DNA from: Candidatus Heimdallarchaeota archaeon
Lineage (GTDB): Archaea; Asgardarchaeota; Heimdallarchaeia; Heimdallarchaeales; Kariarchaeaceae
Assembly: GCA_015522385.1 (NCBI GenBank)
Contig: WAMJ01000265.1
Span: 1-47,700, forward strand
Length of the DNA: 47,700 nt
Direction: 5' to 3'
The notes below the pieces were generated by a model. That model was given only the letters and a program-made list of their open reading frames with translations. It had not been told where the DNA came from and made no database searches. The number at the start of each line of letters is the position of its first letter. The first letter of the stretch is position 1. Below are positions 1 through 8,467 of the stretch, one piece after another. A program made the translations under genes and the position numbers.

Positions 1-40
1 ATGGTTCCAGGTGCACACCGGTTCTATGATCGTAATCGTG

Positions 41-180
41 TTACAACGTCATACCGTTCGCGTAGGCTCGCGCACAACACTACAGGGAAATGCGATACCG
101 GGCTTAACTCTCCAGCGTACTGAACTCCCAGATTAGTCGTCTCGTCCTATTAATCCCGGAGGACTACAGGGCGATCGTAA
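41..180 (-). rRNA. rrf: 5S ribosomal RNA (divergent, enlarged)
   Basis: On the minus strand the segment contains the 5S core AGTTAAGCCCG, then, exactly 25 nt after TAAGCC, GTGCGCGAGCC, followed by about 24 nt to the 3' end. These elements and spacings match archaeal 5S rRNA as I recall it. The ends can pair as helix I (TTACGAT at 180-174 with GTTGTAA at 47-41, two G-U pairs), and CCGGG can pair with CCCGG as helix II around the AGTTAAG loop. The helix II-III part is about 18 nt longer than usual, giving about 140 nt instead of about 120. No 16S or 23S lies beside it: upstream on its strand is hisD. It has its own TATA box. Recognised by eye; the exact ends are inferred from helix I. Confidence 0.65.
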
Positions 181-205
181 TCAACAATTCCTACTGAATC
201 ACTCC

Positions 206-219
206 TCTATAAAAATATC
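206..219 (-). promoter_or_regulatory. TATA box of the 5S rRNA gene
   Basis: Minus strand AGATATTTTTATAG is centred about 30 bp upstream of the inferred 5S 5' end at 180, the normal archaeal TATA distance. It lies in the short gap between the end of hisD and the 5S gene, so the rRNA seems to be transcribed separately from the his operon. Confidence 0.45.
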
Positions 220-266
220 TCATTAACTTACAATCGAATCAAACTCTGACGGATTGTTCACGACAG

Positions 267-1505
267 TCAGATATTGAGTCGTCGTTCTGCTGCTCTGGCA
301 TGAGCCTCAAGTCCCTCTGCCCTGGCCAGTTCCAGCGCGGGTGACACGAGGGGAGAAACGTCTGTCAGCTCTTGAAAGGTCTGTATCTTTATGAAATCGA
401 GGACGGACAGACCTCCGGTGTACCTTGCTGCGCGGTTAGTCGGGAGGGTGTGATTCGGCCCTGAGCAGTAGTCACCGAACACCTCTGCCGAGTTCTTACC
501 AACAAAGAGGGAACCATAGCTAACGAGCCCCTTTGCGTACTCTTCGTTCATCGATGTTTGCAGTTCGAGGTGCTCAGGAGCCATGTAGTTGCACAATGAC
601 TGCAGCTCCTCGATGTCCCTGCAGAGTACTGCCAGCCCTCGCCGTATACTCTCTGCAGCAATCTCTTTCGTCGGAAGGTCCTCCAACTGGGCATTGAGCT
701 CCTTCTTTACCCTCTCGATGACCTCCTCGTCCACAGAGAGGAGGAACACTCCGGCATCGACATCATGTTCGGCCTGAGCCAAGAGGTCGCTGGCAACTAG
801 TGTAGGATCTGAGTTACTGTCTATGACGACTGCGACCTCGGAGGGTCCGGCTATGAAGTCGATCCCCACCCGGCCGAATACGTGCTTCTTGGCTGCAGTG
901 ACATACTTGCTCCCCGGTCCCACGATCTTTGATACTGGCTTTATGCTCTCTGTCCCGTAAGCTATTGCGGCTATACCGTGAGCTCCTCCAATCTCCAATA
1001 TCTCTGTTGCTCCAGCCATGTCCGCTGCAACAATGCTCTCGGGTGTGAACTTGGGCGAGAGGGCCACCCTCCTCTCCACCCCAGCAATGCCTGCTGGTAC
1101 GAGTGTCATCAGTGCCGTCGATGGCAAGGGGTATTTCCCTCCTGGTATGTAGCAAGCGACAGAATCTATGGGTATGACCCTGTGTCCCATCACGCCGAAT
1201 CCTCTCTCAATCCTCAGATCCTGAAGAGTTGAACGCTGCGCACGAGCAAATTCCTCAATATTCTTTGAGGCATACCTGATAGCATTGATGAAGTCGCTGC
1301 TAACCTTCGTGTACGACTCATTAATTCTCTTCTGGCTAACTGCAAATTCCTCTCCGCTAAAGCCATCGAATTGGGATGCGTAGTGGCGAACTGCAGTGTC
1401 TCCCTGTTCGCGCACTTTCTCGATGATTGGGGTGACATTCACGTCAATGTCTGTTACCCTGTCCATGACGATCTTCTTCGCCTCTTCAACACTCACCGTC
1501 CTCAT
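267..1505 (-). CDS. hisD: Histidinol dehydrogenase
   Basis: Catalyses the last two steps of histidine synthesis, the NAD-dependent oxidation of L-histidinol to histidine, in the cytosol. The zinc-binding and catalytic signatures are present: [11 protein letters not shown] (Gln and His ligands), [12 protein letters not shown] (Asp) and a C-terminal [11 protein letters not shown] (His). The 412-residue length is normal for the family. The start is taken at the ATG at 1505 because it overlaps the hisA-IE stop as ATGA, like the other junctions of the operon; another ATG five codons upstream is possible. It is the last gene of the seven-ORF his operon. HisD identity is secure. Confidence 0.95.
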   Translation of the reverse strand: MRTVSVEEAKKIVMDRVTDIDVNVTPIIEKVREQGDTAVRHYASQFDGFSGEEFAVSQKRINESYTKVSSDFINAIRYASKNIEEFARAQRSTLQDLRIERGFGVMGHRVIPIDSVACYIPGGKYPLPSTALMTLVPAGIAGVERRVALSPKFTPESIVAADMAGATEILEIGGAHGIAAIAYGTESIKPVSKIVGPGSKYVTAAKKHVFGRVGIDFIAGPSEVAVVIDSNSDPTLVASDLLAQAEHDVDAGVFLLSVDEEVIERVKKELNAQLEDLPTKEIAAESIRRGLAVLCRDIEELQSLCNYMAPEHLELQTSMNEEYAKGLVSYGSLFVGKNSAEVFGDYCSGPNHTLPTNRAARYTGGLSVLDFIKIQTFQELTDVSPLVSPALELARAEGLEAHARAAERRLNI

Positions 1506-2719
1506 CTTCTTCTCCTCCACAGCTCGTTCTTCACCTCCTCAGGCTCAATGCCATTGTGGGCCATCAGTGTCATCACGAAGTAGGTTAGGTCAGCTATCTC
1601 CCATATTAGGTTCTCCCTCGACGTATAGGTGCATACCTCCTCTGCCTCCTCCCTGATCTTCCTGAGGATGGTCTCTTCCGACTGCAGGATGCGGGAGGTG
1701 TAGGAGTCATCACGAGGCTCATTACCACGGTCCTTGATAGTCTTGAAGAGGTCTCGTAGCCTGAATTCCTTCGCGCCGAAGCAGGATGGAGAGCCGGTGT
1801 GGCATGCGTCTCCAGTCTGTTCCACAGTGAAGAGCAGGGCGTCGCGGTCGCAGTCAAAACGTACACTCAATAGATTCTGGATGTTACCAGAGGTCTCACC
1901 CTTAACCCATAAGGACTGTCTACTCCTGCTATAGTAGGTACCCCTGCCTGTCTTCAAAGCCTGTTCTAGACTCTTCGCGTTACTGTATGCCAAGGTGAGG
2001 ATCCTTTGCTGTGTGTCCTGTACGACTGTTGGTACGAGTCCTTTAGAGAAGTCGATGATGCTCACTGCTGCCTCATTCAGGTCAAGTTTGCCTGTGTAAA
2101 CCGCCATTCCGATCTGAGCATTCATTCCCTTCCGCACGAGCCAAACAACGTCCTCTACTGTGGTAATACCACCTGCGTAGGTGATGCTGTTCGCTGTAAG
2201 TGATCTTACCTCCTCGATCCTCCCTTTAGGAATGCCCTTCAACATCCCTTCGCTATTTATCTCAGTATAAAGGAACTCGGAGCAGTAGTCCTGTAGCTCG
2301 AGGATACGTTGCTCTGTGCTGATCCCCGTGTCCGATGTCCACCCCTTTACCCTCACTATTCCATTCTGTGAATCCACCGCAGCGATCAATCTGTCCTTGT
2401 CGAATGTCGACATGAACTCGGGCTCTGCTCTCGTACCCAAGATGATTTTCTTTGCTCCCCATGAGAGAGCCTGTTCTGCCTTCTCAACCGAGCGAATCCC
2501 ACCTCCAACTCTGATCTCAGCAATTCGTGCCAGACGTTGTATCAGCTGTGAGTTGTCCCCCGTCCCGAGTGCAGCATCAAGATCGATGACCGCGACCTCC
2601 CCGTAACGATTGAACCTGTGTGCCAGTTGCTCGACGTTCTCGACCTCCAATACTTTCCTCCTACCTTGGACCAACTGTACTGCCTTACCGTCCATGATAT
2701 CGATGCTTGGGATGATCAC
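1502..2719 (-). CDS. hisA-hisIE: HisA-HisI-HisE fusion (ProFAR isomerase / PR-AMP cyclohydrolase / PR-ATP pyrophosphatase)
   Basis: A single 405-residue polypeptide holds three histidine enzymes. Residues 1-228 are the HisA barrel (MIIPSIDIMDG with Asp8, VGGGIRS at 71-77). Residues about 230-312 are HisI, with zinc cysteines C290, C306 and C313 in RFDCDRDALLF and ACHTGSPSCF. Residues about 318-405 are HisE (RKIREEAEEV, WEIADLTYFVMTLMAHNG). HisE and HisI act on phosphoribosyl-ATP and -AMP, and HisA isomerises the HisI product, so the fusion joins consecutive steps 2, 3 and 4. HisIE fusions are common, but I do not know HisA fused in front of them as a usual arrangement. The GTG start overlaps the hisF stop as GTGA. 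In HisA the usual Asp in the second phosphate-side loop is replaced (TEINSEGML), so activity is likely but untested. Confidence 0.93.
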   Translation of the reverse strand: MIIPSIDIMDGKAVQLVQGRRKVLEVENVEQLAHRFNRYGEVAVIDLDAALGTGDNSQLIQRLARIAEIRVGGGIRSVEKAEQALSWGAKKIILGTRAEPEFMSTFDKDRLIAAVDSQNGIVRVKGWTSDTGISTEQRILELQDYCSEFLYTEINSEGMLKGIPKGRIEEVRSLTANSITYAGGITTVEDVVWLVRKGMNAQIGMAVYTGKLDLNEAAVSIIDFSKGLVPTVVQDTQQRILTLAYSNAKSLEQALKTGRGTYYSRSRQSLWVKGETSGNIQNLLSVRFDCDRDALLFTVEQTGDACHTGSPSCFGAKEFRLRDLFKTIKDRGNEPRDDSYTSRILQSEETILRKIREEAEEVCTYTSRENLIWEIADLTYFVMTLMAHNGIEPEEVKNELWRRRR

Positions 2720-3471
2720 AACCTCACCTCCACACCACTATCTCTCAGCTGCTGCTTGAGCTGGGGGATAGAGATTCGTCCGAAGTGGAAGATCGACGCT
2801 GCAAGGGCGGCATCCACATCTGTGTTCTCGAAGAGTTCGACGAACGATTCGACCGACCCTCCCCCTCCTGATGCAATGATCGGGATGCCCAGTCGTCTTC
2901 TCACAGCGGAGTAGAGTTCGAGGTCGAATCCGATCCTGGTCCCGTCCCTGTCGATCGAAGTGAGGAGTATCTCTCCAGCACCCTTGGACTGGGCCACCTC
3001 GCACCATTCAAGGGCATCAAGTGGGGTCTCCTTCTCTCCCGCCTTGGTGTAGACAGTCCAGCTCTCTCCTTTGCGCTTGACGTCAACAGCTATAACTACG
3101 CTCTGCGACCCAAATTCCTCTGCGATCTCGGTGATAAGAGAAGGTTTTGCTATGGCTGCTGAGTTGATCGCGACCTTATCCGCACCGTTCTTGAGAATAC
3201 TTCGAGCATCCTCTACTGAGCGGATTCCTCCGCCGACTGTGAATGGTACGAATACTCTATCAGAGACTGCTGCAGCCAGCTCTCTTATTGTATCTCTACC
3301 CTCTTTGGTAGCCGAGATGTCCAAGAATGTCAATTCATCAGCCCCCTCCTTGTAGTACTTCGCTGCGAGCTCCACAGGATCGCCTGCGTCTCTTAGGTCC
3401 TCGAAGTTAATCCCCTTGACCACTCTCCCTCGGTTGACGTCGAGGCAGGGAATGATCCTCCGACTAAGCAC
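2716..3471 (-). CDS. hisF: Imidazole glycerol phosphate synthase, cyclase subunit
   Basis: Pairs with HisH to convert PRFAR and ammonia into imidazole glycerol phosphate and AICAR. The barrel has the N-terminal catalytic aspartate in RRIIPCLDVNRGRV (Asp11) and the second acid in SIDRDGTRIGFD, plus the phosphate-binding VGGGIRS and ASGGGGS loops. The start is placed at the GTG at 3471, which gives 251 residues and an N-terminus (VLSRRIIPCLD) aligned with other HisF proteins. A longer frame reaching upstream would be read over the hisH end. It overlaps hisH by 8 bases (GTGCTTAG), indicating coupled translation with its amidotransferase partner. Confidence 0.95.
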   Translation of the reverse strand: MLSRRIIPCLDVNRGRVVKGINFEDLRDAGDPVELAAKYYKEGADELTFLDISATKEGRDTIRELAAAVSDRVFVPFTVGGGIRSVEDARSILKNGADKVAINSAAIAKPSLITEIAEEFGSQSVVIAVDVKRKGESWTVYTKAGEKETPLDALEWCEVAQSKGAGEILLTSIDRDGTRIGFDLELYSAVRRRLGIPIIASGGGGSVESFVELFENTDVDAALAASIFHFGRISIPQLKQQLRDSGVEVRL

Positions 3472-4042
3472 AAGACCACCTCCTGAGCAATTCCAGACCC
3501 AATTCTCCCGATCTTTCAGGGTGGAACTGCGTGGCGAGCAGATTCCCGGTAGACACAGCTGAAGCGAACTCACTGTGATATGTGGTGATGGCAGACACCT
3601 TTTCCTCCTCTGGTTGGGGAAAGTAGGAGTTGACGAAGTAGTAATTCCCCTCGGGGATGATGGACGACCCGACCGGTGTGACCCTGTTCCAACCGACCTG
3701 TGGGATCCTCCCCTGACGGAACTTCATGACTTTCCCACTAAGCACTCCCAGCCCGCTCACACCGGGATTCTCCTCACTCTCTTCGAAGAGTGCCTGGTAG
3801 CCCAAGCAGATCCCGAGAAACTTATTGCCATCCTCTATCCAATCCACTAGACTGTCTCTGATTCTAAGCTTGTCTAGGTGACGCATCATCGCTCCAAATG
3901 CCCCCACTCCGGGGAGCACTACCGCGTCCATCCGCTTAATCTCATCTGATGTCCTGACTATCGTGCACTCCTCACCGATACGGACGAGTGCATTCCTTAC
4001 ACTGCGGAGGTTTCCCATGTTGTAGTCAATGATACCTATCAC
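3464..4042 (-). CDS. hisH: Imidazole glycerol phosphate synthase, glutamine amidotransferase subunit
   Basis: Class I glutaminase that feeds ammonia to HisF. The catalytic triad is visible: Cys79 in LGICLGYQAL, and His174 and Glu176 in ATQFHPERSG. The oxyanion-region PGVGAFG is also present. The start is the GTG at 4042: it forms a GTGA overlap with the hisB stop and gives VIGIIDYNMGN, the normal HisH N-terminus, for 192 residues. An in-frame upstream ATG at 4096 would add an unconserved 18-residue extension. It sits directly before hisF, as expected for the two-subunit enzyme. Confidence 0.95.
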   Translation of the reverse strand: MIGIIDYNMGNLRSVRNALVRIGEECTIVRTSDEIKRMDAVVLPGVGAFGAMMRHLDKLRIRDSLVDWIEDGNKFLGICLGYQALFEESEENPGVSGLGVLSGKVMKFRQGRIPQVGWNRVTPVGSSIIPEGNYYFVNSYFPQPEEEKVSAITTYHSEFASAVSTGNLLATQFHPERSGELGLELLRRWSCA

Positions 4043-4626
4043 AGATCCAGACCTCCCTTGGTGCTTGGAATGCCTATCCGTGCATTGAGCTGACATGCCT
4101 GCCTCAAGGACTTGGCAAAGGCTTTGAAAATCGCCTCAATCTTGTGGTGATCTATCTCGCCCGTGAGAACCATTATGGCAATATTAGCCCCAGACCCACG
4201 TGCGAATGCCTCGAAAAAGTGCTTAGTTAATGTGGTCTCGAAGCTACCGCAGTACTGGTACTGGAACTCTGCTCTGAAGATCACATAGGGCCTACCCGAG
4301 AGATCGACGGCGCACTGGGCAAGTGCCTCATCCATGGGATAGAGGAAATTGCCTGCCCTCTCGATTCCAAATCGATCACCTAGTGCTTCCCTGAAAGCCA
4401 TGCCGAGTGCGTAACCAGTGTCCTCTACAGTGTGATGAGAGTCTACTTCTGTATCCCCAATCACCTTTAGGTCAAGGTCGAATTGTCCGTGCTTGGCAAA
4501 GGCCTCGAGCATGTGACCAAGGAACCCTATTGGAACGTCTATGCTGGACTTACCGGTTCCGTCTATATTGACTGATACCTCTATGCACGTCTCTCTTGTT
4601 TCTCTGGAGTACTTCCCGATCCTCAT
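4039..4626 (-). CDS. hisB: Imidazoleglycerol-phosphate dehydratase
   Basis: Dehydrates imidazole glycerol phosphate to imidazole acetol phosphate, a manganese-dependent cytosolic step. At 195 residues it is the monofunctional form, without an attached phosphatase. The duplicated metal-binding motifs are present: DSHHTVEDTG near residue 63 and EIDHHKIEAIFKA near residue 158, as is the N-terminal RETRETCIEV. The ATG start overlaps the hisC-HAD stop by four bases (ATGA), and the 3' end overlaps hisH. The missing histidinol-phosphatase activity is probably supplied by the HAD domain of the neighbouring hisC fusion. Confidence 0.96.
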   Translation of the reverse strand: MRIGKYSRETRETCIEVSVNIDGTGKSSIDVPIGFLGHMLEAFAKHGQFDLDLKVIGDTEVDSHHTVEDTGYALGMAFREALGDRFGIERAGNFLYPMDEALAQCAVDLSGRPYVIFRAEFQYQYCGSFETTLTKHFFEAFARGSGANIAIMVLTGEIDHHKIEAIFKAFAKSLRQACQLNARIGIPSTKGGLDL

Positions 4627-6275
4627 AACCTCACCTCGTTGACTGATCTGACCGATCTAATTCCAGAGAAGCGTGAGGGGTTCTTCGTGATTATCACGGG
4701 TTCTACTCCCGCAGCTTGAGCTGCCTCGATGTCGTCAATTGTGTCTCCGTAGTACGTGGTGGTCTCTGATGCTCTTAGTTCCGCAATTGCTTTCAACACC
4801 CCGTCCGGACTTGGTTTTCCACGCTCAACGTCTTCCATGCATACGACGACATCGAAGAGATCCTTTATACCAAATCTCTTCAGTGTGAACTCAGCCTCTG
4901 CTCTTGGTCGTCCAGTCACTATTCCAGTCCTGAACCTCCTGAATTCTGACAACTTCTCTCTCGTTGGTAGGAGTGTCTCACGGAGTATGAGACCGTCGAA
5001 GTCCCCGAGGTAGTACTCCTGGAATACGCTGATGATCTCGGATTTCTCAATTGTGTATCCAAGCTCCCGCAGTAGTTCCTCGGTCAGATCCCAGTCATTG
5101 TTGAAACCACCCTTTGCCCTGACCCGCTCGATGTTCGATGAGGAGACCTCCACTCCACTGAACCTCTTGACCGTTGAGATTATAGCTTTGCAATAGGAGT
5201 TGCTGACATCCACCAGAACCCCGTCCATATCGAAGAGAAAGGTCGGTTGAATAAGAGCTTCGTCAATCACAGAGAGCAGGTCGTCAACTTGGCTCCGAGT
5301 TCCCACAGATATCCTGCTATATCCTTTGAGGAGAGGTTTGCTGGACTGATCCCGGATTAGTATCCCCTCACTCCGTAAGTACCTTGAGATGTAGTTGTTG
5401 ACAGCACCGAAGTTGACCAAGATGAAGTTGGATGAGCTCGGAATAGTGGTGAATCCCCGTGCTTGTATCTCTGAGCTCAGGTACTGCCTGATACTCTCAG
5501 TTCTGGCCCACGCCTTCTCGAACTCGGCAGCGTGCTCTATCACCTTTTCCACCATCCACGCGGCTATAGAGTTAACCGCATAGGGAGATGCCATCCGCCT
5601 GAGTGAGGCGATGACATCCGTGCTCCCGAAGACGCAGCCCACCCGTAGCCCTGCCAGTCCGAAGACCTTGGAGAAGGTACGGAGAATGACCACGTTATCG
5701 CCAACGAATGGTAGTTCACGGCTGGATATATATGCCTGATCAATGACAAAGACCGTCCGCGGGAATCGGTCTGCAGTCTCCCGGATGTAATTCATAGACA
5801 CTTCCGTTCCTGTCGGGTTGTTCGGAGAGCAGATGAAGACCATATTTGCTCCCTCACTAAGTGCAGCAGTCAGGGCCCCGTATGGGAAAGACAGATCCTG
5901 TCCATACTCGATCTCCTCCACAACTGCCCCCATCTGCCGTGCATAGAAGCTGTACATAGGAAAGGTGGGGACGGGTACCAGCACGGTGTCTCCCCGGTCA
6001 AGGAATGTCCTCGTGAGTAGCATGATACCATCGTCCAGCCCATTTACGAGGATGAACTGGTCACTGCCGAAGAACCCGCTTAGCGCTCTGTTCACCTTGC
6101 TGTATTCGGGATAGGATCTGATGACCCACTCGGGCATCTTCCTGAACTCCTCCACCACCGTGGGAGGGAGTGGGTAGGGAAACTCGTTGAAGTCAAGCCT
6201 CACCATATCTCCCCTTCCCTCTATTGGTGGGGTGTAGGGATCTAGATTCCGCACGATATCCCTCGGTTCGATCAC
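4623..6275 (-). CDS. hisC: Histidinol-phosphate aminotransferase fused to a HAD-family phosphatase
   Basis: A 550-residue two-domain protein. Residues 1-345 are a fold-type I PLP aminotransferase, with SPNNPTG at 150-156, the Schiff-base lysine K203 in TFSKVFGLAGLRVGC and a C-terminal substrate arginine in YSRISVGTR. Residues 346-550 are a HAD phosphatase with all four motifs: FLFDMDGVLVD (346-356), the Thr of GIVTGRP, Lys in ERGKPSPDG, and YYGDTIDDIEAA. Aminotransfer to imidazole acetol phosphate gives histidinol phosphate, the substrate expected of the attached phosphatase, so the fusion plausibly covers steps 7 and 8. The operon has no other histidinol phosphatase. The GTG start overlaps hisG by four bases. 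The phosphatase specificity is inferred from position. Confidence 0.92.
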   Translation of the reverse strand: MIEPRDIVRNLDPYTPPIEGRGDMVRLDFNEFPYPLPPTVVEEFRKMPEWVIRSYPEYSKVNRALSGFFGSDQFILVNGLDDGIMLLTRTFLDRGDTVLVPVPTFPMYSFYARQMGAVVEEIEYGQDLSFPYGALTAALSEGANMVFICSPNNPTGTEVSMNYIRETADRFPRTVFVIDQAYISSRELPFVGDNVVILRTFSKVFGLAGLRVGCVFGSTDVIASLRRMASPYAVNSIAAWMVEKVIEHAAEFEKAWARTESIRQYLSSEIQARGFTTIPSSSNFILVNFGAVNNYISRYLRSEGILIRDQSSKPLLKGYSRISVGTRSQVDDLLSVIDEALIQPTFLFDMDGVLVDVSNSYCKAIISTVKRFSGVEVSSSNIERVRAKGGFNNDWDLTEELLRELGYTIEKSEIISVFQEYYLGDFDGLILRETLLPTREKLSEFRRFRTGIVTGRPRAEAEFTLKRFGIKDLFDVVVCMEDVERGKPSPDGVLKAIAELRASETTTYYGDTIDDIEAAQAAGVEPVIITKNPSRFSGIRSVRSVNEVRL

Positions 6276-7237
6276 TGGGTCACCTCCTGAGCAATCTTCC
6301 TCAGCCTGCTGAAACGCTCGGGCTCCTCCTCGAAGATGTAGAGAACGGGACTGACGACGACACCAGACCCTCCTGCGAGCCTGATCCGGTCGATGGTCTC
6401 CGAAAGTTGCCGCTTCTCAACGACGATGTGGATGGCAAACCAGTCCGAGGTTCCACCGATCGGTGACACTGTGGGACCCTGCAACCCCTCGTCGCTGAGC
6501 TGCTTCGTTACATCCTCAGGGCGTCCTCTCATGTTGGCATAAATCGATACGTAGCTCTGCGCTCGGAGCGTTCCCTCGAAGAACTCCAAGAGCCTGCGCA
6601 CCACCCTCAGGATCACGGGGTCAGCGAGCCTCTGCCGATTGATCAAGAACGTCGCTTGGGACTCCATGATCCGACCATCCACCAACCGGACCAACCTGTT
6701 GTCCGCAAGTGTCTTCCCCGTAGAAACTAGGTCGACGATGATGTCAGAGTAGCCCAGAGCGGGTGAGACTTCAAGGGTTCCTGCTCCAACCGCGAAGTCG
6801 AACTCTATCCCCCTTGCCTCCAAGAACTCCCGGGTAAGGTTCGGGAATTTTGAAGCCACCCTCAGCCTCCTCTCAGGCAGTTGCTCTATTCGGTCGATAC
6901 CCCACTCCTCGGGAACGGCCACTTCGAGGGTGCAGCGACCGAATCCCAGTCCGTCATGGGCCACGACAACCCCATCGCTTTGCACCAGCTCTCTGACGAG
7001 ATCCAGCCCTGCTATGCCGAAGGTGAGCAACCCAGACTCCACGCCTTGTACAATGTCCTCCTGTCTCTGGAAGACCACGGTGACTTCAGGAAAGCTTGGG
7101 ATCGAACCCATGTAGTTCCTGCCATTTCTCCTGACCTCCAGACCACACTTGGCCAAGAAGTTCAGTGTCTCATCAAGCATCCTCCCCTTGGAAGGTATGC
7201 CTAGTCTAATTACATTGTTACCTGTGAAGGTATTCAC
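6272..7237 (-). CDS. hisG: ATP phosphoribosyltransferase, long form
   Basis: First and committed step of histidine synthesis: it joins PRPP to ATP. The 321-residue length and the C-terminal segment from about residue 225 (AQSYVSIYANMRG, then IHIVVEKRQLSETIDRIRLAG and a GVVVSPV strand) mark the long HisG form, with an ACT-like regulatory domain that binds histidine and needs no HisZ. The PRPP-binding loop is SDIIVDLVSTGKTL near residue 164. The start is a GTG at 7237. As first gene of the operon it probably makes the pathway feedback-sensitive to histidine. Confidence 0.95.
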   Translation of the reverse strand: MNTFTGNNVIRLGIPSKGRMLDETLNFLAKCGLEVRRNGRNYMGSIPSFPEVTVVFQRQEDIVQGVESGLLTFGIAGLDLVRELVQSDGVVVAHDGLGFGRCTLEVAVPEEWGIDRIEQLPERRLRVASKFPNLTREFLEARGIEFDFAVGAGTLEVSPALGYSDIIVDLVSTGKTLADNRLVRLVDGRIMESQATFLINRQRLADPVILRVVRRLLEFFEGTLRAQSYVSIYANMRGRPEDVTKQLSDEGLQGPTVSPIGGTSDWFAIHIVVEKRQLSETIDRIRLAGGSGVVVSPVLYIFEEEPERFSRLRKIAQEVTQ

Positions 7238-7435
7238 CTGATTTCATTGCTTTCGCACCTCCAGTAGATTCTTACGAATAAACTTAGTTTCACTGAACGA
7301 CGACTCAAAGATGATAAGGATGATCATATTCACCTGTCATTAGGTCACCACTCAGTTAATCCACAAAGAAATTCAATGTATAAATAGATTAGGATAACAG
7401 CAGACCTCTCAACTCTGGTGAAGACCCGGTTAATG
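7238..7435 (-). promoter_or_regulatory. Leader and candidate promoters of the his operon
   Basis: Two TATA-like elements can be seen on the minus strand. AAGTTTATTC at 7285-7276 would give a 5' leader of about 17 nt, and TATTTATA at 7386-7379 would give one of about 118 nt. No attenuator or histidine-codon leader peptide is evident. The gap separates the operon from the endonuclease gene on the same strand. Confidence 0.35.
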
Positions 7436-8317
7436 TCACGGACTAGTCGCATCCCACACCACTCCCTCTGAACGAAGCGTGGTCCCATCTCCCAGAAATC
7501 TGGACAGCTCCTCCCCATCCAGCGATGGTGAGGGACGCTCCAGCCTCAGCTTGAATGGATTCACATCGGTCAGCAACGTCCGGACATCTTCCTGCCGGTA
7601 TATCACCGCGTTCCGCAAATAAACGTTAATCCGTACCCCTAAACTCTCGCAGAATTTTCTGCTGAACTCAAGAATCGGTTGACTGTCATTCTTGATCTCC
7701 ACGATTATCTGCCCGTCCCTCGTGTTCCGGTAGATGCTGCCGTCCGTGTCCAACAAGCCTGCAAAACACCTGCGGGAATAATCGTGATTCGATAATATCC
7801 ACGCAGGAACTCCCACCTGATTAGCCTTCTTGTCCCCACGCTGAAGTCCGTAGCCAACCAACAATTCCACGAACTCCTTGCTGTGGATCTTCAAATCCGT
7901 GGAATTCCCCCGTCTCTCATACTCCCCCACATGATGCCCAGGAAGGACAGACAGTATCAACTCCCTCACATGATCAAGGTACTGGATCCCCATTCGGGTT
8001 CCGATCGTGATTGTGACCGTGTTCCTGTCCAGATTGCCGTCACCGAGGATAACCCCTACCAATTCTGCAAGGTCACCATTCACCTCCACTGCGAAATCAT
8101 GACCCGTGTGTTCCACACCCGCGACACGCCTCCCTAGCAGCTCTTCCAGCTTCATAAAGGAAGAACGCCTGATCCCGTAACCCTTGTAGACCGCGTGCGA
8201 GAAGTCGCAACCGATAATCCGCTTGATTTTCTTGAGCGACAGCCCCCTCTGCTTCAACTCATCGTAAATCGATCTCCAGACCTCACGGGGTGCTCGCACA
8301 TACTCGGTCATATTCAC
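7436..8317 (-). CDS. Free-standing LAGLIDADG-type homing endonuclease-like protein
   Basis: A 293-residue protein with two LAGLIDADG-like helices, LAELVGVILGDGN at 83-95 and CFAGLLDTDGSIY at 184-196. Both carry the acidic residue that would bind a catalytic metal, so a single chain could form a pseudo-symmetric nuclease. The N-terminal 60 residues (LKQRGLSLKKIKRIIG) look like a small helix-turn-helix. It is not inside an intron or intein: it begins about 150 bp downstream, on the same strand, of a tRNA-Thr gene that does carry a small intron. Possible roles are intron mobility, a parasitic element, or a domesticated DNA-binding protein. The fold call is firm; the target is unknown. Confidence 0.8.
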   Translation of the reverse strand: MNMTEYVRAPREVWRSIYDELKQRGLSLKKIKRIIGCDFSHAVYKGYGIRRSSFMKLEELLGRRVAGVEHTGHDFAVEVNGDLAELVGVILGDGNLDRNTVTITIGTRMGIQYLDHVRELILSVLPGHHVGEYERRGNSTDLKIHSKEFVELLVGYGLQRGDKKANQVGVPAWILSNHDYSRRCFAGLLDTDGSIYRNTRDGQIIVEIKNDSQPILEFSRKFCESLGVRINVYLRNAVIYRQEDVRTLLTDVNPFKLRLERPSPSLDGEELSRFLGDGTTLRSEGVVWDATSP

Positions 8318-8467
8318 TCACCAGGGGACTACACCGGCGGTAGAAGCCCACAACTCTCCAGAGCCTACCGTGTATTGAACATGTCTGTTCTCAGAGCACA
8401 CTTCGCACAGATCGTAAAAAAATATTATGGTCAAAAATGGTTAATCACTTGCTGAATCAATATTTTA

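Noticed and set aside
1..123. A 40-codon + strand frame from ATG at 1
   Set aside because: It is complementary to the 5S rRNA gene and has no protein signature.
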